From: JAHJQZ01 sp963675235
Lineage (GTDB): Bacteria; Pseudomonadota; Alphaproteobacteria; Rhizobiales; Devosiaceae
DNA length: 64,000 nucleotides
Assembly (NCBI GenBank): GCA_963675235.2
Contig: CAXXFU010000004.1
Location: forward strand, 372,001 to 436,000
Reading direction: 5' to 3'
Below are positions 51,725 to 60,313 of the stretch, piece after piece (position 1 is the first letter of the stretch; each line of letters opens with the position of its first letter). The translations under genes and the position numbers were made by a program. The notes beneath the pieces were generated by a model. That model saw nothing but the letters and a program-made list of their open reading frames with translations. It ran no database searches and had not been told where the DNA came from.

Positions 51725-52717
51725 TCAGCCGAAGCTGAAGTTCTGCGCGAAGATACGGATCATGGCCGGCGCCATGATGACGATGAACAGCACCGGCAGG
51801 AAGAACAGGATCAGCGGCACCGTAAGTTTCGGCGGCAGCGCGGCGGCCTTCTTTTCGGCTTCCATCATACGCGCTTCGCGGCCTTCCTCGGCCATGATCC
51901 TGAGTGAACTGCCGACCGAGGTGCCGTAGCGCTCGGCCTGGATAAGCGCCGTCATCACCGACTTGACGCCATCAAGCCCGGTGCGGCGCCCGAGATTGTC
52001 ATAGGCGCGGGTGCGGTCTTCCAGAAAACTCAGCTCGGCATTGGTCAGGGTCAGTTCCTCGGCCAGTTCGGCGCTCTGGATGCCGATCTCCTTGGCGACG
52101 CGCTTGAAGGCGTGTTCCACCGACATGCCGGACTCGACGCACAGCAGCATCAGGTCGAGACAGTCGGGCCAGGCGCGCCTGATCGAGGCCTGGCGCTTCT
52201 GAATGCGGTTCCTGAGCAGCAGCAGCGGCAGATAGGATCCGAGCACGCCAACGCCCACCGAATAGGCGACATTGAGATAGAGCGGGCGGTCGCCGGGCAC
52301 CAGCAAGGTGAGGTAGAACAGCGCAAACAGCAGGAATGCCAGCGGCGAGACAAAGCGCAGGAACACGTATGTCGTCAGCGGCCCCTGGCCGCGGTAGCCG
52401 GCCTGCATCATGAGGTTCTGGGTATTCTCGTCGGCAAAGGCCTTCTGCAGGTCGAAGCGCTTCACCACATTGGTGACAACGGCCCGTGCCTCGCGGCCCG
52501 AGCGGATGGAGGCCTTGGTCTCCTCATCACCGCGCAGCCGGTTCATTTCCTGGGTTCTGAGCTTCTCGCGCTCAAGCGCCACACGTTTGATGCGCTGCCT
52601 GGTATCGGAGCGGTCGAAGAACTGGGCGCCGAAAGTGAACACCACCGCGCCCGCCGCGATTGCCGCGAATACAGCGGTGAGGAATTGCGGATTAGTGAGT
52701 GTTTCGACCCAGTCCAT
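51725..52717 (-). CDS. tadC: Flp pilus assembly protein TadC
   Basis: 330 residues, inner-membrane platform protein of the type IVc (Tad) pilus machine. Four hydrophobic helices (about 12-32, 120-140, 147-167, 305-325) around a T2SF domain with PDCLDLMLLCVESGMSVEHAF, and RAYDNLGRRTGLDGVKSVMTALIQAERYGTSV. Last gene of the minus-strand string, 9 bp behind tadB. TadD, often next in other genomes, is not present. Confidence 0.95.
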   Translation of the reverse strand: MDWVETLTNPQFLTAVFAAIAAGAVVFTFGAQFFDRSDTRQRIKRVALEREKLRTQEMNRLRGDEETKASIRSGREARAVVTNVVKRFDLQKAFADENTQNLMMQAGYRGQGPLTTYVFLRFVSPLAFLLFALFYLTLLVPGDRPLYLNVAYSVGVGVLGSYLPLLLLRNRIQKRQASIRRAWPDCLDLMLLCVESGMSVEHAFKRVAKEIGIQSAELAEELTLTNAELSFLEDRTRAYDNLGRRTGLDGVKSVMTALIQAERYGTSVGSSLRIMAEEGREARMMEAEKKAAALPPKLTVPLILFFLPVLFIVIMAPAMIRIFAQNFSFG

Positions 52718-52726
52718 CGCCGTCTC

Positions 52727-53704
52727 CTAGACCTCGAACTGGATCATGCGGTTCATCACGAGTATGCCCATCAGCATCATCACGACAGCGACGCCAAGCC
52801 AGATATTGCCGATGGGCGTCGTGAACAGCGCGTTGAGATATCCCGGCCTCACCAGCGAGACGAGCGTGGCAACCACGAAGGGGAGCGAGCCGATGATGCC
52901 GGCCGAGGCCTTGGCTTCGGACGACATCGCCTTGACCTTGGCCTTCATCTTCTTGCGGTTTCTCAGGACCTTGGAAAGATTGGTCAGGGCTTCGGAAAGG
53001 TTGCCGCCAGCCTGCTGCTGGACTGTGATGACGACGACGAAGAAATTGACTTCCGGGGTCGGAACCCTCTCGTAGAGCACGCCGATGGACTCGGCCATGG
53101 TCTTGCCGAAGCTTTGCTGGTCAAGCACGCGGGCGAACTCGGATCTGACCGGTTCCTTGATTTCCTTGGCGACGATCTTGATGGAATCGTTGAGCGGCAT
53201 GCCCGACTTCACGCCGCGCACGATGGCTTCGACGGCGTTGGGCAGTTCGTCGAGGAACTTGGCCTGGTATCTCTTGCGCCGCTGCGCCAGGAAAAATCGC
53301 GGCAGAACGTATCCGGCCGCCACGCCGAAAACCAAGGCGAACAGCGCCGGCACGTCGAGCACCCAGCACACGATCGCGACGACAATGCCGAGAATGACCG
53401 AATTGCGGATGAAGGCGAGCTTCGTCGTCTTCATGCCAGCCTGATAGATCCGCGCCTCGAGCGTCAGCTTTGGCTTCTTCTGCGCGAGCTGGGCGGTCTG
53501 CGCCTTGATCGCCTGCTGCACCGACTTGCGGCGCTGGTCGCGCTGGCGGTCGACCTGCATGTTCTGGCGGGCCGCCTGATAATTGCCCTTGAGGGCCTTC
53601 TTGCGCTTGTCGGCGCGATTGTCGCCGGTCAGTGCCGGCACGAAGGTGAATATCACCGCTCCCAGGCTGATGGCGACAAGTGCGACGAGAATGATCGGTG
53701 TCAT
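52727..53704 (-). CDS. tadB: Flp pilus assembly protein TadB
   Basis: 325 residues, partner of TadC in the inner-membrane platform on which the ATPase CpaF works. T2SF domain with FLDELPNAVEAIVRGVKSGM and VVVITVQQQAGGNLSEALTN; hydrophobic helices at about 5-25, 100-140, 270-290 and 300-320. A basic stretch (about 30-75) faces the cytoplasm. Starts 3 bp after cpaF. Confidence 0.95.
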   Translation of the reverse strand: MTPIILVALVAISLGAVIFTFVPALTGDNRADKRKKALKGNYQAARQNMQVDRQRDQRRKSVQQAIKAQTAQLAQKKPKLTLEARIYQAGMKTTKLAFIRNSVILGIVVAIVCWVLDVPALFALVFGVAAGYVLPRFFLAQRRKRYQAKFLDELPNAVEAIVRGVKSGMPLNDSIKIVAKEIKEPVRSEFARVLDQQSFGKTMAESIGVLYERVPTPEVNFFVVVITVQQQAGGNLSEALTNLSKVLRNRKKMKAKVKAMSSEAKASAGIIGSLPFVVATLVSLVRPGYLNALFTTPIGNIWLGVAVVMMLMGILVMNRMIQFEV

Positions 53705-53707
53705 GGT

Positions 53708-55228
53708 CTATCCCGCCATCATGTCCTGGTGCTCGGTATTGGAGTTCTCGAGCGCCTGGACCAGGTTGGCCTCTTCGCCGAAATAGCGCGCGCGTTCGGC
53801 GAATTGCGGCTTGGTGATGCCGGTCGAGCGGTGCTGGCCGATGAGATTGCCGGCGGCGTCCTCGCCCTGGATGTCGTAAAGGAAGATGTCCTGGGTGACG
53901 ATGACATCGCCTTCCATGCCGAGCACTTCGGTGATGTGGGTGATGCGGCGCGAACCGTCGCGCAGGCGGGCGGCCTGCACCACGACGTCGATCGAGGAAA
54001 CGATCATCTCGCGGATGGTGCGCGAGGGCAGCGAGTAGCCGCCCATGGTGATCATCGATTCGGCGCGGGACAGCGCCTCGCGCGGCGAGTTGGCGTGGAG
54101 GGTGCCCATCGAGCCGTCATGGCCGGTGTTCATGGCCTGCAGCAGGTCGAAGGCCTCGGGGCCACGGACTTCGCCGACGATGATGCGTTCGGGACGCATA
54201 CGCAGGCAGTTCTTGACGAGATCGCGCATCGTGATCTCGCCCTCGCCTTCAAGGTTCGGTGGACGCGTCTCCAGCCGGACCACATGCGGCTGCTGCAGCT
54301 GCAGTTCCGCCGAGTCCTCACAGGTGATGACGCGTTCGTCGCGATCGATGAAACCGGTGAGACAGTTTAGAAGCGTCGTCTTGCCCGAACCGGTACCGCC
54401 GGAGATCAGCACATTGGCGCGGACGCGGCCAAGGATGCGCAGCACCTCGGCGCCTTCGGGCGAGATCGAACCGAACTTGACCAGCTGTGAAAGGGTCAGC
54501 TTGTCCTTCTTGAACTTACGAATGGTGAGCGCCGCGCCATCAATGGCCAGCGGCGGCGCGATGACGTTGACACGCGAGCCGTCGGGAAGGCGGGCGTCGC
54601 AGATCGGCGAGCTTTCGTCGACGCGGCGGCCGACCTGGCTGACGATGCGCTGGCAGACATTCATCAGGTGGGAATCGTCACGGAAGCGGACGTTGGTCAG
54701 TTTCACGCGGCCATTGACTTCGATGTAGCAGCGCTGGCTGCCATTGACCATGATGTCGGCGATGTCGTCGCGGGCCAGCAGCGGTTCGAGCGGGCCGTAG
54801 CCAAGCACGTCGTTGCAGATGTCCTCGAGCAGGTCTTCCTGCTCGGAAATCGACATGACGATCGACTTGAGCCCGATGATCTCGGCGACGATGTCGCGGA
54901 TTTCCTCGCGGGCCGTATCGGCGTCCATGGTGGCGAGCTGGGAAAGATCGATGGAATCGATCAGCGCCGAGAAGATCGTCGACTTGGTCTGGAAATAGCT
55001 GTCGGCGCGCGAAGTGCTCTCCACCCCGGTGACATCGAGCACTTCTTCGTTGCGGGCGCGGGCGTTGCCGGCTTCGAGCTTGGCCGCCGTTTCCGCCGGC
55101 GTCGATGCCGCGCGCTTGGCTTCACTTGCCGATGGGCTGCTCGGCGCAGTCTGGGCCGGAGCCGGAGCCGGAGCAGGACTGGGCGCCGCACCGGTATTGC
55201 CGCCGAAACTGGTACGCTTGCCGAACAT
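53708..55228 (-). CDS. cpaF: Pilus assembly ATPase CpaF (TadA)
   Basis: 506 residues. Secretion ATPase that powers Flp pilus extension and retraction. Walker A ISGGTGSGKTTLLN (about 285-298), the acid box ITCEDSAELQLQ, Walker B MRPERIIVGEVRGPEAFD and the His box GSMGTLHANSPREAL are intact. The first 60 residues are a Pro/Ala-rich flexible stretch. 39 bp after cpaE. ATG at 55228. Confidence 0.97.
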   Translation of the reverse strand: MFGKRTSFGGNTGAAPSPAPAPAPAQTAPSSPSASEAKRAASTPAETAAKLEAGNARARNEEVLDVTGVESTSRADSYFQTKSTIFSALIDSIDLSQLATMDADTAREEIRDIVAEIIGLKSIVMSISEQEDLLEDICNDVLGYGPLEPLLARDDIADIMVNGSQRCYIEVNGRVKLTNVRFRDDSHLMNVCQRIVSQVGRRVDESSPICDARLPDGSRVNVIAPPLAIDGAALTIRKFKKDKLTLSQLVKFGSISPEGAEVLRILGRVRANVLISGGTGSGKTTLLNCLTGFIDRDERVITCEDSAELQLQQPHVVRLETRPPNLEGEGEITMRDLVKNCLRMRPERIIVGEVRGPEAFDLLQAMNTGHDGSMGTLHANSPREALSRAESMITMGGYSLPSRTIREMIVSSIDVVVQAARLRDGSRRITHITEVLGMEGDVIVTQDIFLYDIQGEDAAGNLIGQHRSTGITKPQFAERARYFGEEANLVQALENSNTEHQDMMAG

Positions 55229-55267
55229 TACGCGCTGCCTTTACTCAACACAGAACCCGTCATGGCG

Positions 55268-56542
55268 TCAGCCGATCTTGAGCAGCTTGGAAAGACCCGC
55301 CGGCAGCTTCAGCGCCCCGGAGCGTCCGGAAGCTTCGCCACTGATCCGGCCGATGACATGCTGGCCGACTTGTCTGAAGATCTCGTTTGCACGATGGGAT
55401 GCCGAAACCTCGGCCACCATCTGGCCATTGTTGGCCGCAGTTCCGAAGATGCCGGGATCGAACGGCACCTGGCCGATCAGCCGGCAATCGATCGAGGAGG
55501 CGAACTCGCCCGCGGCGATCTCGGGACGCTTGGGCACGCCGGTCTTGTTGACCACCAGGCAGGGCTCGGATTCGGCCGGGCGCAGCGCCTTGATGGTGTC
55601 GGCGAGGTTCTTGGCATTCCTGAGATTGGCCAGATCGGGCTCGGCGACGATGACGATCTCGTCGATGGCGCTGAGGGTGTATTTCACCCAGGAGTTCCAG
55701 GCATGCGGAATGTCGAGTACGACCACCGGCATGGTCTTCTGGCACATTTCGATGATCTGCTCGAAGCCGCGTTCGTCGAAATCGTAGGTGCGGTCGAGCA
55801 CGCCCGGCGCCGCCAGCAGATTGATATGGGTCGCCGCCTTGGCCATCAGACGGTCGAGCATGACCTGGTCGACCTTCTCGCCGCCGAACACGGCGTCGCC
55901 GATGCCATGCGGGGGATCCTGATTGAAATTGAGCCCGGCAGTGCCGAACGGCAAATCCATGTCGACCACCAGCACGTTCTGGCGCGTCGACTGCGAAATG
56001 GCCCAGGCGACATTGTGGGCGATCGTCGAACCGCCCGATCCGCCCTTGGCCGAAACGAAGCCGATGGTGCGACCGATTGGCGCAGCACCCTCCGACGCGA
56101 ACAGATCGGTGATCGAATCGACAACCGCCTGCGGCGTTGCCGGCAGGATGATGTATTCGGAGACGCCGAACCGGATGAGCTCGCGATAGAGCTGGATGTC
56201 GTTGGCCTGGCCGAGCACGATGACCCGTGTCGCCGCATCGCAGACATCGGCAAGCCGTTCGAGATCGATCAGAAGGGTCGAGGTGTCCTGCGCCGCCTCG
56301 ATGACGATGAGGTTGGGGGTCGGATTGGCGCGGTAGGTCTCGATCGCGCCCTCGATGCCGCCGTTGTGGGTGGTGAGCGCCACCTTGGCCATACGCCGGT
56401 CATGCACCGCCAGCTCGACCATCTGCGCGGTCTGCGAATGCAGGCAGAAGGCCTGGATGGTGATGCGCGGCAAAAGCCGTGCGCCCGGCGCGACGTCGAC
56501 CTGGCGCTCGCCCTTCTTGCTGGTGTCCCCAACCTTGTCCAT
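55268..56542 (-). CDS. cpaE: Pilus assembly protein CpaE (TadZ-like)
   Basis: 424 residues: a receiver-like N-terminal domain (about 30-150) and a ParA/MinD-type domain (about 160-400). The deviant Walker A reads SAKGGSGGSTIAHN, with Gly where MinD proteins have the second Lys; CpaE proteins typically show such a changed loop and may bind but hardly hydrolyse ATP. Localises the pilus machine at the pole. ATG at 56542 is directly preceded by an in-frame GTG that could serve instead. 21 bp after cpaC; cpaD, usually between the two, is absent. Confidence 0.93.
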   Translation of the reverse strand: MDKVGDTSKKGERQVDVAPGARLLPRITIQAFCLHSQTAQMVELAVHDRRMAKVALTTHNGGIEGAIETYRANPTPNLIVIEAAQDTSTLLIDLERLADVCDAATRVIVLGQANDIQLYRELIRFGVSEYIILPATPQAVVDSITDLFASEGAAPIGRTIGFVSAKGGSGGSTIAHNVAWAISQSTRQNVLVVDMDLPFGTAGLNFNQDPPHGIGDAVFGGEKVDQVMLDRLMAKAATHINLLAAPGVLDRTYDFDERGFEQIIEMCQKTMPVVVLDIPHAWNSWVKYTLSAIDEIVIVAEPDLANLRNAKNLADTIKALRPAESEPCLVVNKTGVPKRPEIAAGEFASSIDCRLIGQVPFDPGIFGTAANNGQMVAEVSASHRANEIFRQVGQHVIGRISGEASGRSGALKLPAGLSKLLKIG

Positions 56543-56563
56543 CACACCCTACTCCCGATACGT

Positions 56564-57973
56564 CTAGTCGAGCACAAAGCCCACGTGCCCATGATAATTT
56601 CCGTTCCGAGCACTATCGCTACCGCCAACTCCGTAAAGGCTTTCCATACGTCCAAGGAAAATTGCTTCAGCATCACTGGCAAAATTGAGATGATCTGTAG
56701 GTAAATCGACGGGCGCACCCGGACGGGCGAGCATCGGTGTGACCAGGATCATCAACTCGGTTTCGGAATGGATGAAGTCACGTGAGCGGAACAGCGCCCC
56801 CAGGATCGGCAGCTTTTCAAGACCGGGCATGGCGTTGAACTGCTGACGGACCTGATCCTGGATGATGCCGGCAATCGCCAGCGTCGCCCCGGACATCAGC
56901 TCGACAGAGGTTTTGGCGCTGCGGTTCTTGGTGGCCGGAATGGTGACACCGTTGATTGTGAAACCGCCATCGGTCGTCGGTTCGGAAACCGATGTCTCGA
57001 CAGTGAGCGCGATAACGCCGTTCGACTTGACGATCGGCGTGAACTTCAGATTGACGCCGAACTGCTTGAAGGTGAACGAGACCACGCCGTTGTCGATGCC
57101 CGAGGGCACCGGGTATTCGCCACCGGCAAGGAATTCGGCTTCCTGGCCCGAAAGCGCCGTCAGGGTCGGTTCGGCCAGGGTGCGCATGGCGCCACGCCGT
57201 TCGAGCGCCCGGATCTTGGCATCGAGCGAAAAGGCGCCGACACCGAAGCCGATATCGGTCGTGCTCGAGGGGACAACGCCGGAAGCACCGCTGAGGGACG
57301 GCGTGTTGACAAGCGTCGTCGACAGCCCGCCGGCATTGAGCGAAGCGGATAGGTTGATGCCGAGCTGCTTGACCGTTTCGCGCGAGACTTCGGCGACAGT
57401 GACCTTGAGGGCCACCTGCTGCGCGCCACCCACGGTGACCAGATTGGCGACATTGACATCCCCGCCGGCATACTGGCCGGCGACCGCCACGGCCTTGTCG
57501 ACATCATCGGCCGACTGGGCCCAGCCGGAAAGAACGATGCGCGGGCCTTCGGCGGTGGTCATGGTCTCGACCTTGATGCGCGAGCCGGGCAGCAGGCGCG
57601 ACAGCATGGTGGCCAGCGCCGACGAATCCTGGGTGACAACGACTTCGAGCACGGAGATGCGCGCGCCGGACTTGTCGAGGAAGAAGATATTGGTTTCCCC
57701 GATGGTGATGCCCTGGATGATGGCGCGCTGCTTGGAGCGCATCACGGCGCCGGCAAGGCCTGGATTGGAGACGATAACCTCGGCGGCGGGCACCGGCAGA
57801 TCGACGATCAGCGACTTGTTGAGGCCGATCTCGACGTGCTGGGTCGCGCCAAGCGCCGCCTTGGAAACCTGCAGGTGCGACTGTGTCGCGGCCATGGCCG
57901 GAAGGGCGACGGCGACAGAGAAGACCAGGATCAGGACGAGCTTGGCGCCGAGTGCAAAGAACCGGTTCATCAT
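56564..57973 (-). CDS. cpaC: Pilus outer-membrane secretin CpaC (RcpA)
   Basis: 469 residues. Signal peptide (about 1-28), the pilus assembly N-domain (about 35-115; LNKSLIVDLPVPAAEVIVSN), a BON-like segment (about 120-190) and the secretin domain (about 240-430; LAEPTLTALSGQEAEFLAGGE, LPILGALFRSRDF, ELMILVTP). Forms the outer-membrane pore for the pilus. The ATG at 57973 has GAGG six bases ahead; a further in-frame ATG at 57991 exists. It overlaps or abuts cpaB. Confidence 0.95.
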   Translation of the reverse strand: MMNRFFALGAKLVLILVFSVAVALPAMAATQSHLQVSKAALGATQHVEIGLNKSLIVDLPVPAAEVIVSNPGLAGAVMRSKQRAIIQGITIGETNIFFLDKSGARISVLEVVVTQDSSALATMLSRLLPGSRIKVETMTTAEGPRIVLSGWAQSADDVDKAVAVAGQYAGGDVNVANLVTVGGAQQVALKVTVAEVSRETVKQLGINLSASLNAGGLSTTLVNTPSLSGASGVVPSSTTDIGFGVGAFSLDAKIRALERRGAMRTLAEPTLTALSGQEAEFLAGGEYPVPSGIDNGVVSFTFKQFGVNLKFTPIVKSNGVIALTVETSVSEPTTDGGFTINGVTIPATKNRSAKTSVELMSGATLAIAGIIQDQVRQQFNAMPGLEKLPILGALFRSRDFIHSETELMILVTPMLARPGAPVDLPTDHLNFASDAEAIFLGRMESLYGVGGSDSARNGNYHGHVGFVLD

Positions 57974-57987
57974 GGTTATCCTCAAGC

Positions 57988-58869
57988 TCATTGCACGGCG
58001 TCGGGCGTTACGTTGACGGCATCGTCGGCAGCGGGTTCCGGACCGGTGCCTTCGACAATGGTCTGCGTCGCCGGAATGACCGAAGACTGCTTGCCGTAGC
58101 GCACCAGCTTGACCGACTGGCTGTCCTGTTTGGCCTGGACCAGCTTGGCCGGGCCGTTGAAATCGGTGATCGATCTGAGAACCAGCGACAGGTGACCCTT
58201 GGAAATCGCCGTCACCAGATGCGCGGCCTGCTGCGGATCAACCTCGACCGTGGCGATCGTGTCCTTGGAGAAAGTCTCGGCCTTCGGGTCGGTGCCGGGC
58301 TTGGCGTCGGCTGTGTTGCCGCGCTCGCCCAGGCGCTCGCCGATGGCAAGCACCTTGACGTTCTCGATGACGGTCTGGGTCTGCAGGCCGACCTCGGAGG
58401 GAAGCGTCTGGACGATATCGACCCGGTCGTTGGGAACGACGAAACCGCCGGCGCTCGATGTGGCGCTGACCGGCAGCGAGATGGCGCGCATCCCCTTGGT
58501 CAGAACGGCGCTGAGATAACCCTGGTCGGTGTGCACCAGCTTGGTTTCGAGCACCGGCTCGCCGGGGAATATCTCGAAGCGCGCCACGGTGCCTGTCAGC
58601 TGCTCGGGCGCGTCGGGAATGGTGGAAATAGTGATGTATTCCGGGCGGACGGCGCTTTGGGGCCAATCCTGCCATTGCACGACCTGTGGCGTCAGGCGCT
58701 GGCCGACGCCGATGACCTCGGCTGCCACCAAAATCCGGGTTTTCGGCGCCTCGACCTCGACCACCTCTTGCACCGTCTGCGGCACGTTGCCACCACGGGT
58801 CGCCAGATAGGCAGCAAGGCCAGCAGCCAGAACGGCGATCGCCAATAGGATAATGCGTGTCGGTCTCAT
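57988..58869 (-). CDS. cpaB: Flp pilus assembly protein CpaB (RcpC)
   Basis: 293 residues: an N-terminal membrane anchor (about 5-25), then SAF/RcpC beta-clip domain (VVEVEAPKTRILVAAEVIGV, residues about 38-57; GMRAISLPVSATSSAGGFVVPNDRVDI) and a Pro-rich end. Periplasmic partner of the secretin. The ATG at 58869 is preceded by GGAGAG; an upstream GTG is less likely. Confidence 0.94.
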   Translation of the reverse strand: MRPTRIILLAIAVLAAGLAAYLATRGGNVPQTVQEVVEVEAPKTRILVAAEVIGVGQRLTPQVVQWQDWPQSAVRPEYITISTIPDAPEQLTGTVARFEIFPGEPVLETKLVHTDQGYLSAVLTKGMRAISLPVSATSSAGGFVVPNDRVDIVQTLPSEVGLQTQTVIENVKVLAIGERLGERGNTADAKPGTDPKAETFSKDTIATVEVDPQQAAHLVTAISKGHLSLVLRSITDFNGPAKLVQAKQDSQSVKLVRYGKQSSVIPATQTIVEGTGPEPAADDAVNVTPDAVQ

Positions 58870-58962
58870 AACCACTCTCCGAAACGCGGGCGACTACGGC
58901 TTCCCGCGCCGTGGCGAGTTTGGCTTCAAAGGGTCAAGTTTTGGTTAATCGGAGGTTTTTTA

Positions 58963-59520
58963 TTATAGTAAACAACAAATTGCAGTTATCGCTTCGCGTA
59001 GCGTCGCGGCTCGCACCGTCTCAGACAGCAAAAGCGTTGAAAATGAAGCTGTTGGCATAGACCAGCATGGCCGCGCCAGCGAGCGCAATGCCGTAGGGAA
59101 CCCCGGTCCGGCATCGTGCAACCTGTCCACCCATGGCACGTCGGCAAGCACCGCGGGCAAGGGCCAGCGCCGGACGAGAAGAATGATCAGTGTCAGCACG
59201 CCACCGAGAATGCAGGCATAAACGATATAGGGCAGAAGCAGCGACCAGCCGAGCCACAGCGAGGTGATGGCTGCGAACTTGGCATCGCCGCCGCCGATCC
59301 AGCCGAAAGCGAAAAAGGCGAAGGCCCCGGCCAGCACGATGCCGCCAGCGGCAAGATGGCCGTAAAGCGTTTCGAGCGGCATGCCCGAGAGGGGCACAAG
59401 CACGACGAAGCCGGCGAGCAGGGTCAGCACCAGCTTGTTGGTGATGCGCATGGTCAAAAGATCGGACGCTGCCGCCCAGGCCATGATCGCGGGAAAGAAC
59501 AGGAGCGCAAGCATATGCAT
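58963..59520 (-). CDS. cpaA: Prepilin peptidase CpaA (TadV), C-terminus disrupted by a frameshift
   Basis: Membrane aspartic peptidase that processes Flp prepilin. The N-terminal three quarters are normal: first Asp in AWAAASDLLTMRITN and second in GWIGGGDAKFAA (GxGD), with five or so hydrophobic helices. After PWVDRLHDAG the frame runs into PGFPTALRSLARPCWS, unlike any CpaA, while the +1 frame continues TGVPYGIALAGAAMLVYANS to a stop at 59021, which is the expected family ending. One base is therefore missing near 59107-59108. Either a sequencing error or a true mutation removing the last helix. Start ATG at 59520; a downstream ATG two codons later is also possible. Confidence 0.85.
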   Translation of the reverse strand: MHMLALLFFPAIMAWAAASDLLTMRITNKLVLTLLAGFVVLVPLSGMPLETLYGHLAAGGIVLAGAFAFFAFGWIGGGDAKFAAITSLWLGWSLLLPYIVYACILGGVLTLIILLVRRWPLPAVLADVPWVDRLHDAGPGFPTALRSLARPCWSMPTASFSTLLLSETVRAATLREAITAICCLL

Positions 59521-59642
59521 GAGAACTGCCACCTGGCGGCTAGGGCGCCGCTTCGCCATCCGGAAACGCAATGAGCGGGCGCCGGACGATCCGGACACCC
59601 GATGGCGAAAACTTGGCCGGCTTTGATTAACAAAGCTCAAAG

Positions 59643-59669
59643 AAAAAGGGGGGCGACTGCCCCCCTTTT
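59643..59669 (-). terminator. Strong terminator after the flp pilin gene
   Basis: GGGGGGC / GCCCCCC stem flanked by AAAA/TTTT, loop GACT; on the minus strand it ends in a run of five T residues and CTTT. It lies 22 bases after the pilin stop. Such a partial terminator lets flp be made in excess over the cpa genes behind it. Confidence 0.88.
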
Positions 59670-59690
59670 CCGGTCCGCCTTGCGGATCCC

Positions 59691-59873
59691 TTACGGATTC
59701 GGAACGGTGGTGTTGCTCAAGGTGTTGCCGATGCCGTTGAACAGCGTGCCAAGGCCGTCGCCGACGGTCGAGGCCGCGGCGATGATGCCGACGCTGATGA
59801 GAGCGGCGATAAGGCCATATTCAATGGCGGTGGCGCCCGATTCATCGGACACGAAACGAGAAAAGGTATTCAT
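59691..59873 (-). CDS. flp: Flp-family type IVb pilin
   Basis: 60 residues, the major pilin. A short leader FVSDESGATAIEYGLIAALI carries the Flp motif: the processing site Gly before ATAIEYGLIA with Glu and Tyr at +4 and +5, cleaved by CpaA. Hydrophobic helix about 16-38 and a short C-terminal part. The ATG follows AGGAGC. A strong terminator separates it from cpaA. The upstream 110 bp hold several dyads. Confidence 0.96.
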   Translation of the reverse strand: MNTFSRFVSDESGATAIEYGLIAALISVGIIAAASTVGDGLGTLFNGIGNTLSNTTVPNP

Positions 59874-59890
59874 TACTAGCTCCTGACTCC

Positions 59891-59937
59891 ACGTCACATC
59901 TGTGACAGCACAGTTCGACACGTCACATATCGAACTG
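59891..59937 (-). promoter_or_regulatory. Clustered dyads upstream of flp, possible operator
   Basis: Three signals overlap: the palindrome GTCACA-TC-TGTGAC (59893-59906); the inverted repeat CAGTTCGA / TCGAACTG (59911-59918, 59930-59937); and ACGTCACAT twice (59891-59899, 59920-59928). They lie 18-64 bp before the pilin ATG, in the leader or promoter. Regulator unknown. Confidence 0.4.
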
Positions 59938-59990
59938 CCACGAACCCTACGCGTGAAGATTTGCCATAGTCTTAATCGAATAGGTTGCAT

Positions 59991-60313
59991 TCGAGCTGAG
60001 GCAGGGTTGTTTGTTCATTTGGTTCAATGGGTTACTGGATTATTACCGCGCCTCATGCGGACCCCGCCACCTGGCTGTCATCGGTGCTGAAGCGCGGATA
60101 CGAGACAGCACGCGCCTGCCGCGCGCAACACGCTAAGCGTCGGACAAATTGAAGGTTTTGGCGCAACCACTCCATCCCCGTCCGGCGCGGCCGGTCCCGA
60201 TCAACGCGCAGGGGCGCAATTGGGAACCTGATGACAATCGGCAGTAATTTGCCAATTGTTCACCATTCTCTCCGAAACTGGCACGGTATGTAGTAAAGTC
60301 ACGGGTTCTCGTC
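59991..60313. other. Divergent pilus-locus intergenic region
   Basis: Between flp (minus) and the plus-strand pilus genes. I see no gene or RNA; its left part should contain the flp promoter and its right part the promoter of the plus-strand group. No sigma-54-like or CtrA full site was recognised. Confidence 0.4.

Noticed and set aside
52112..54370. Very long open frames opposite real genes (also 33607-35925, 54668-56704 plus; 14450-16129 minus)
   Set aside because: They mirror tadB/tadC/cpaF, divL, cpaE/cpaF and rpsA. High-GC coding DNA keeps the opposite strand open; the translations lack domains and ribosome-binding sites.
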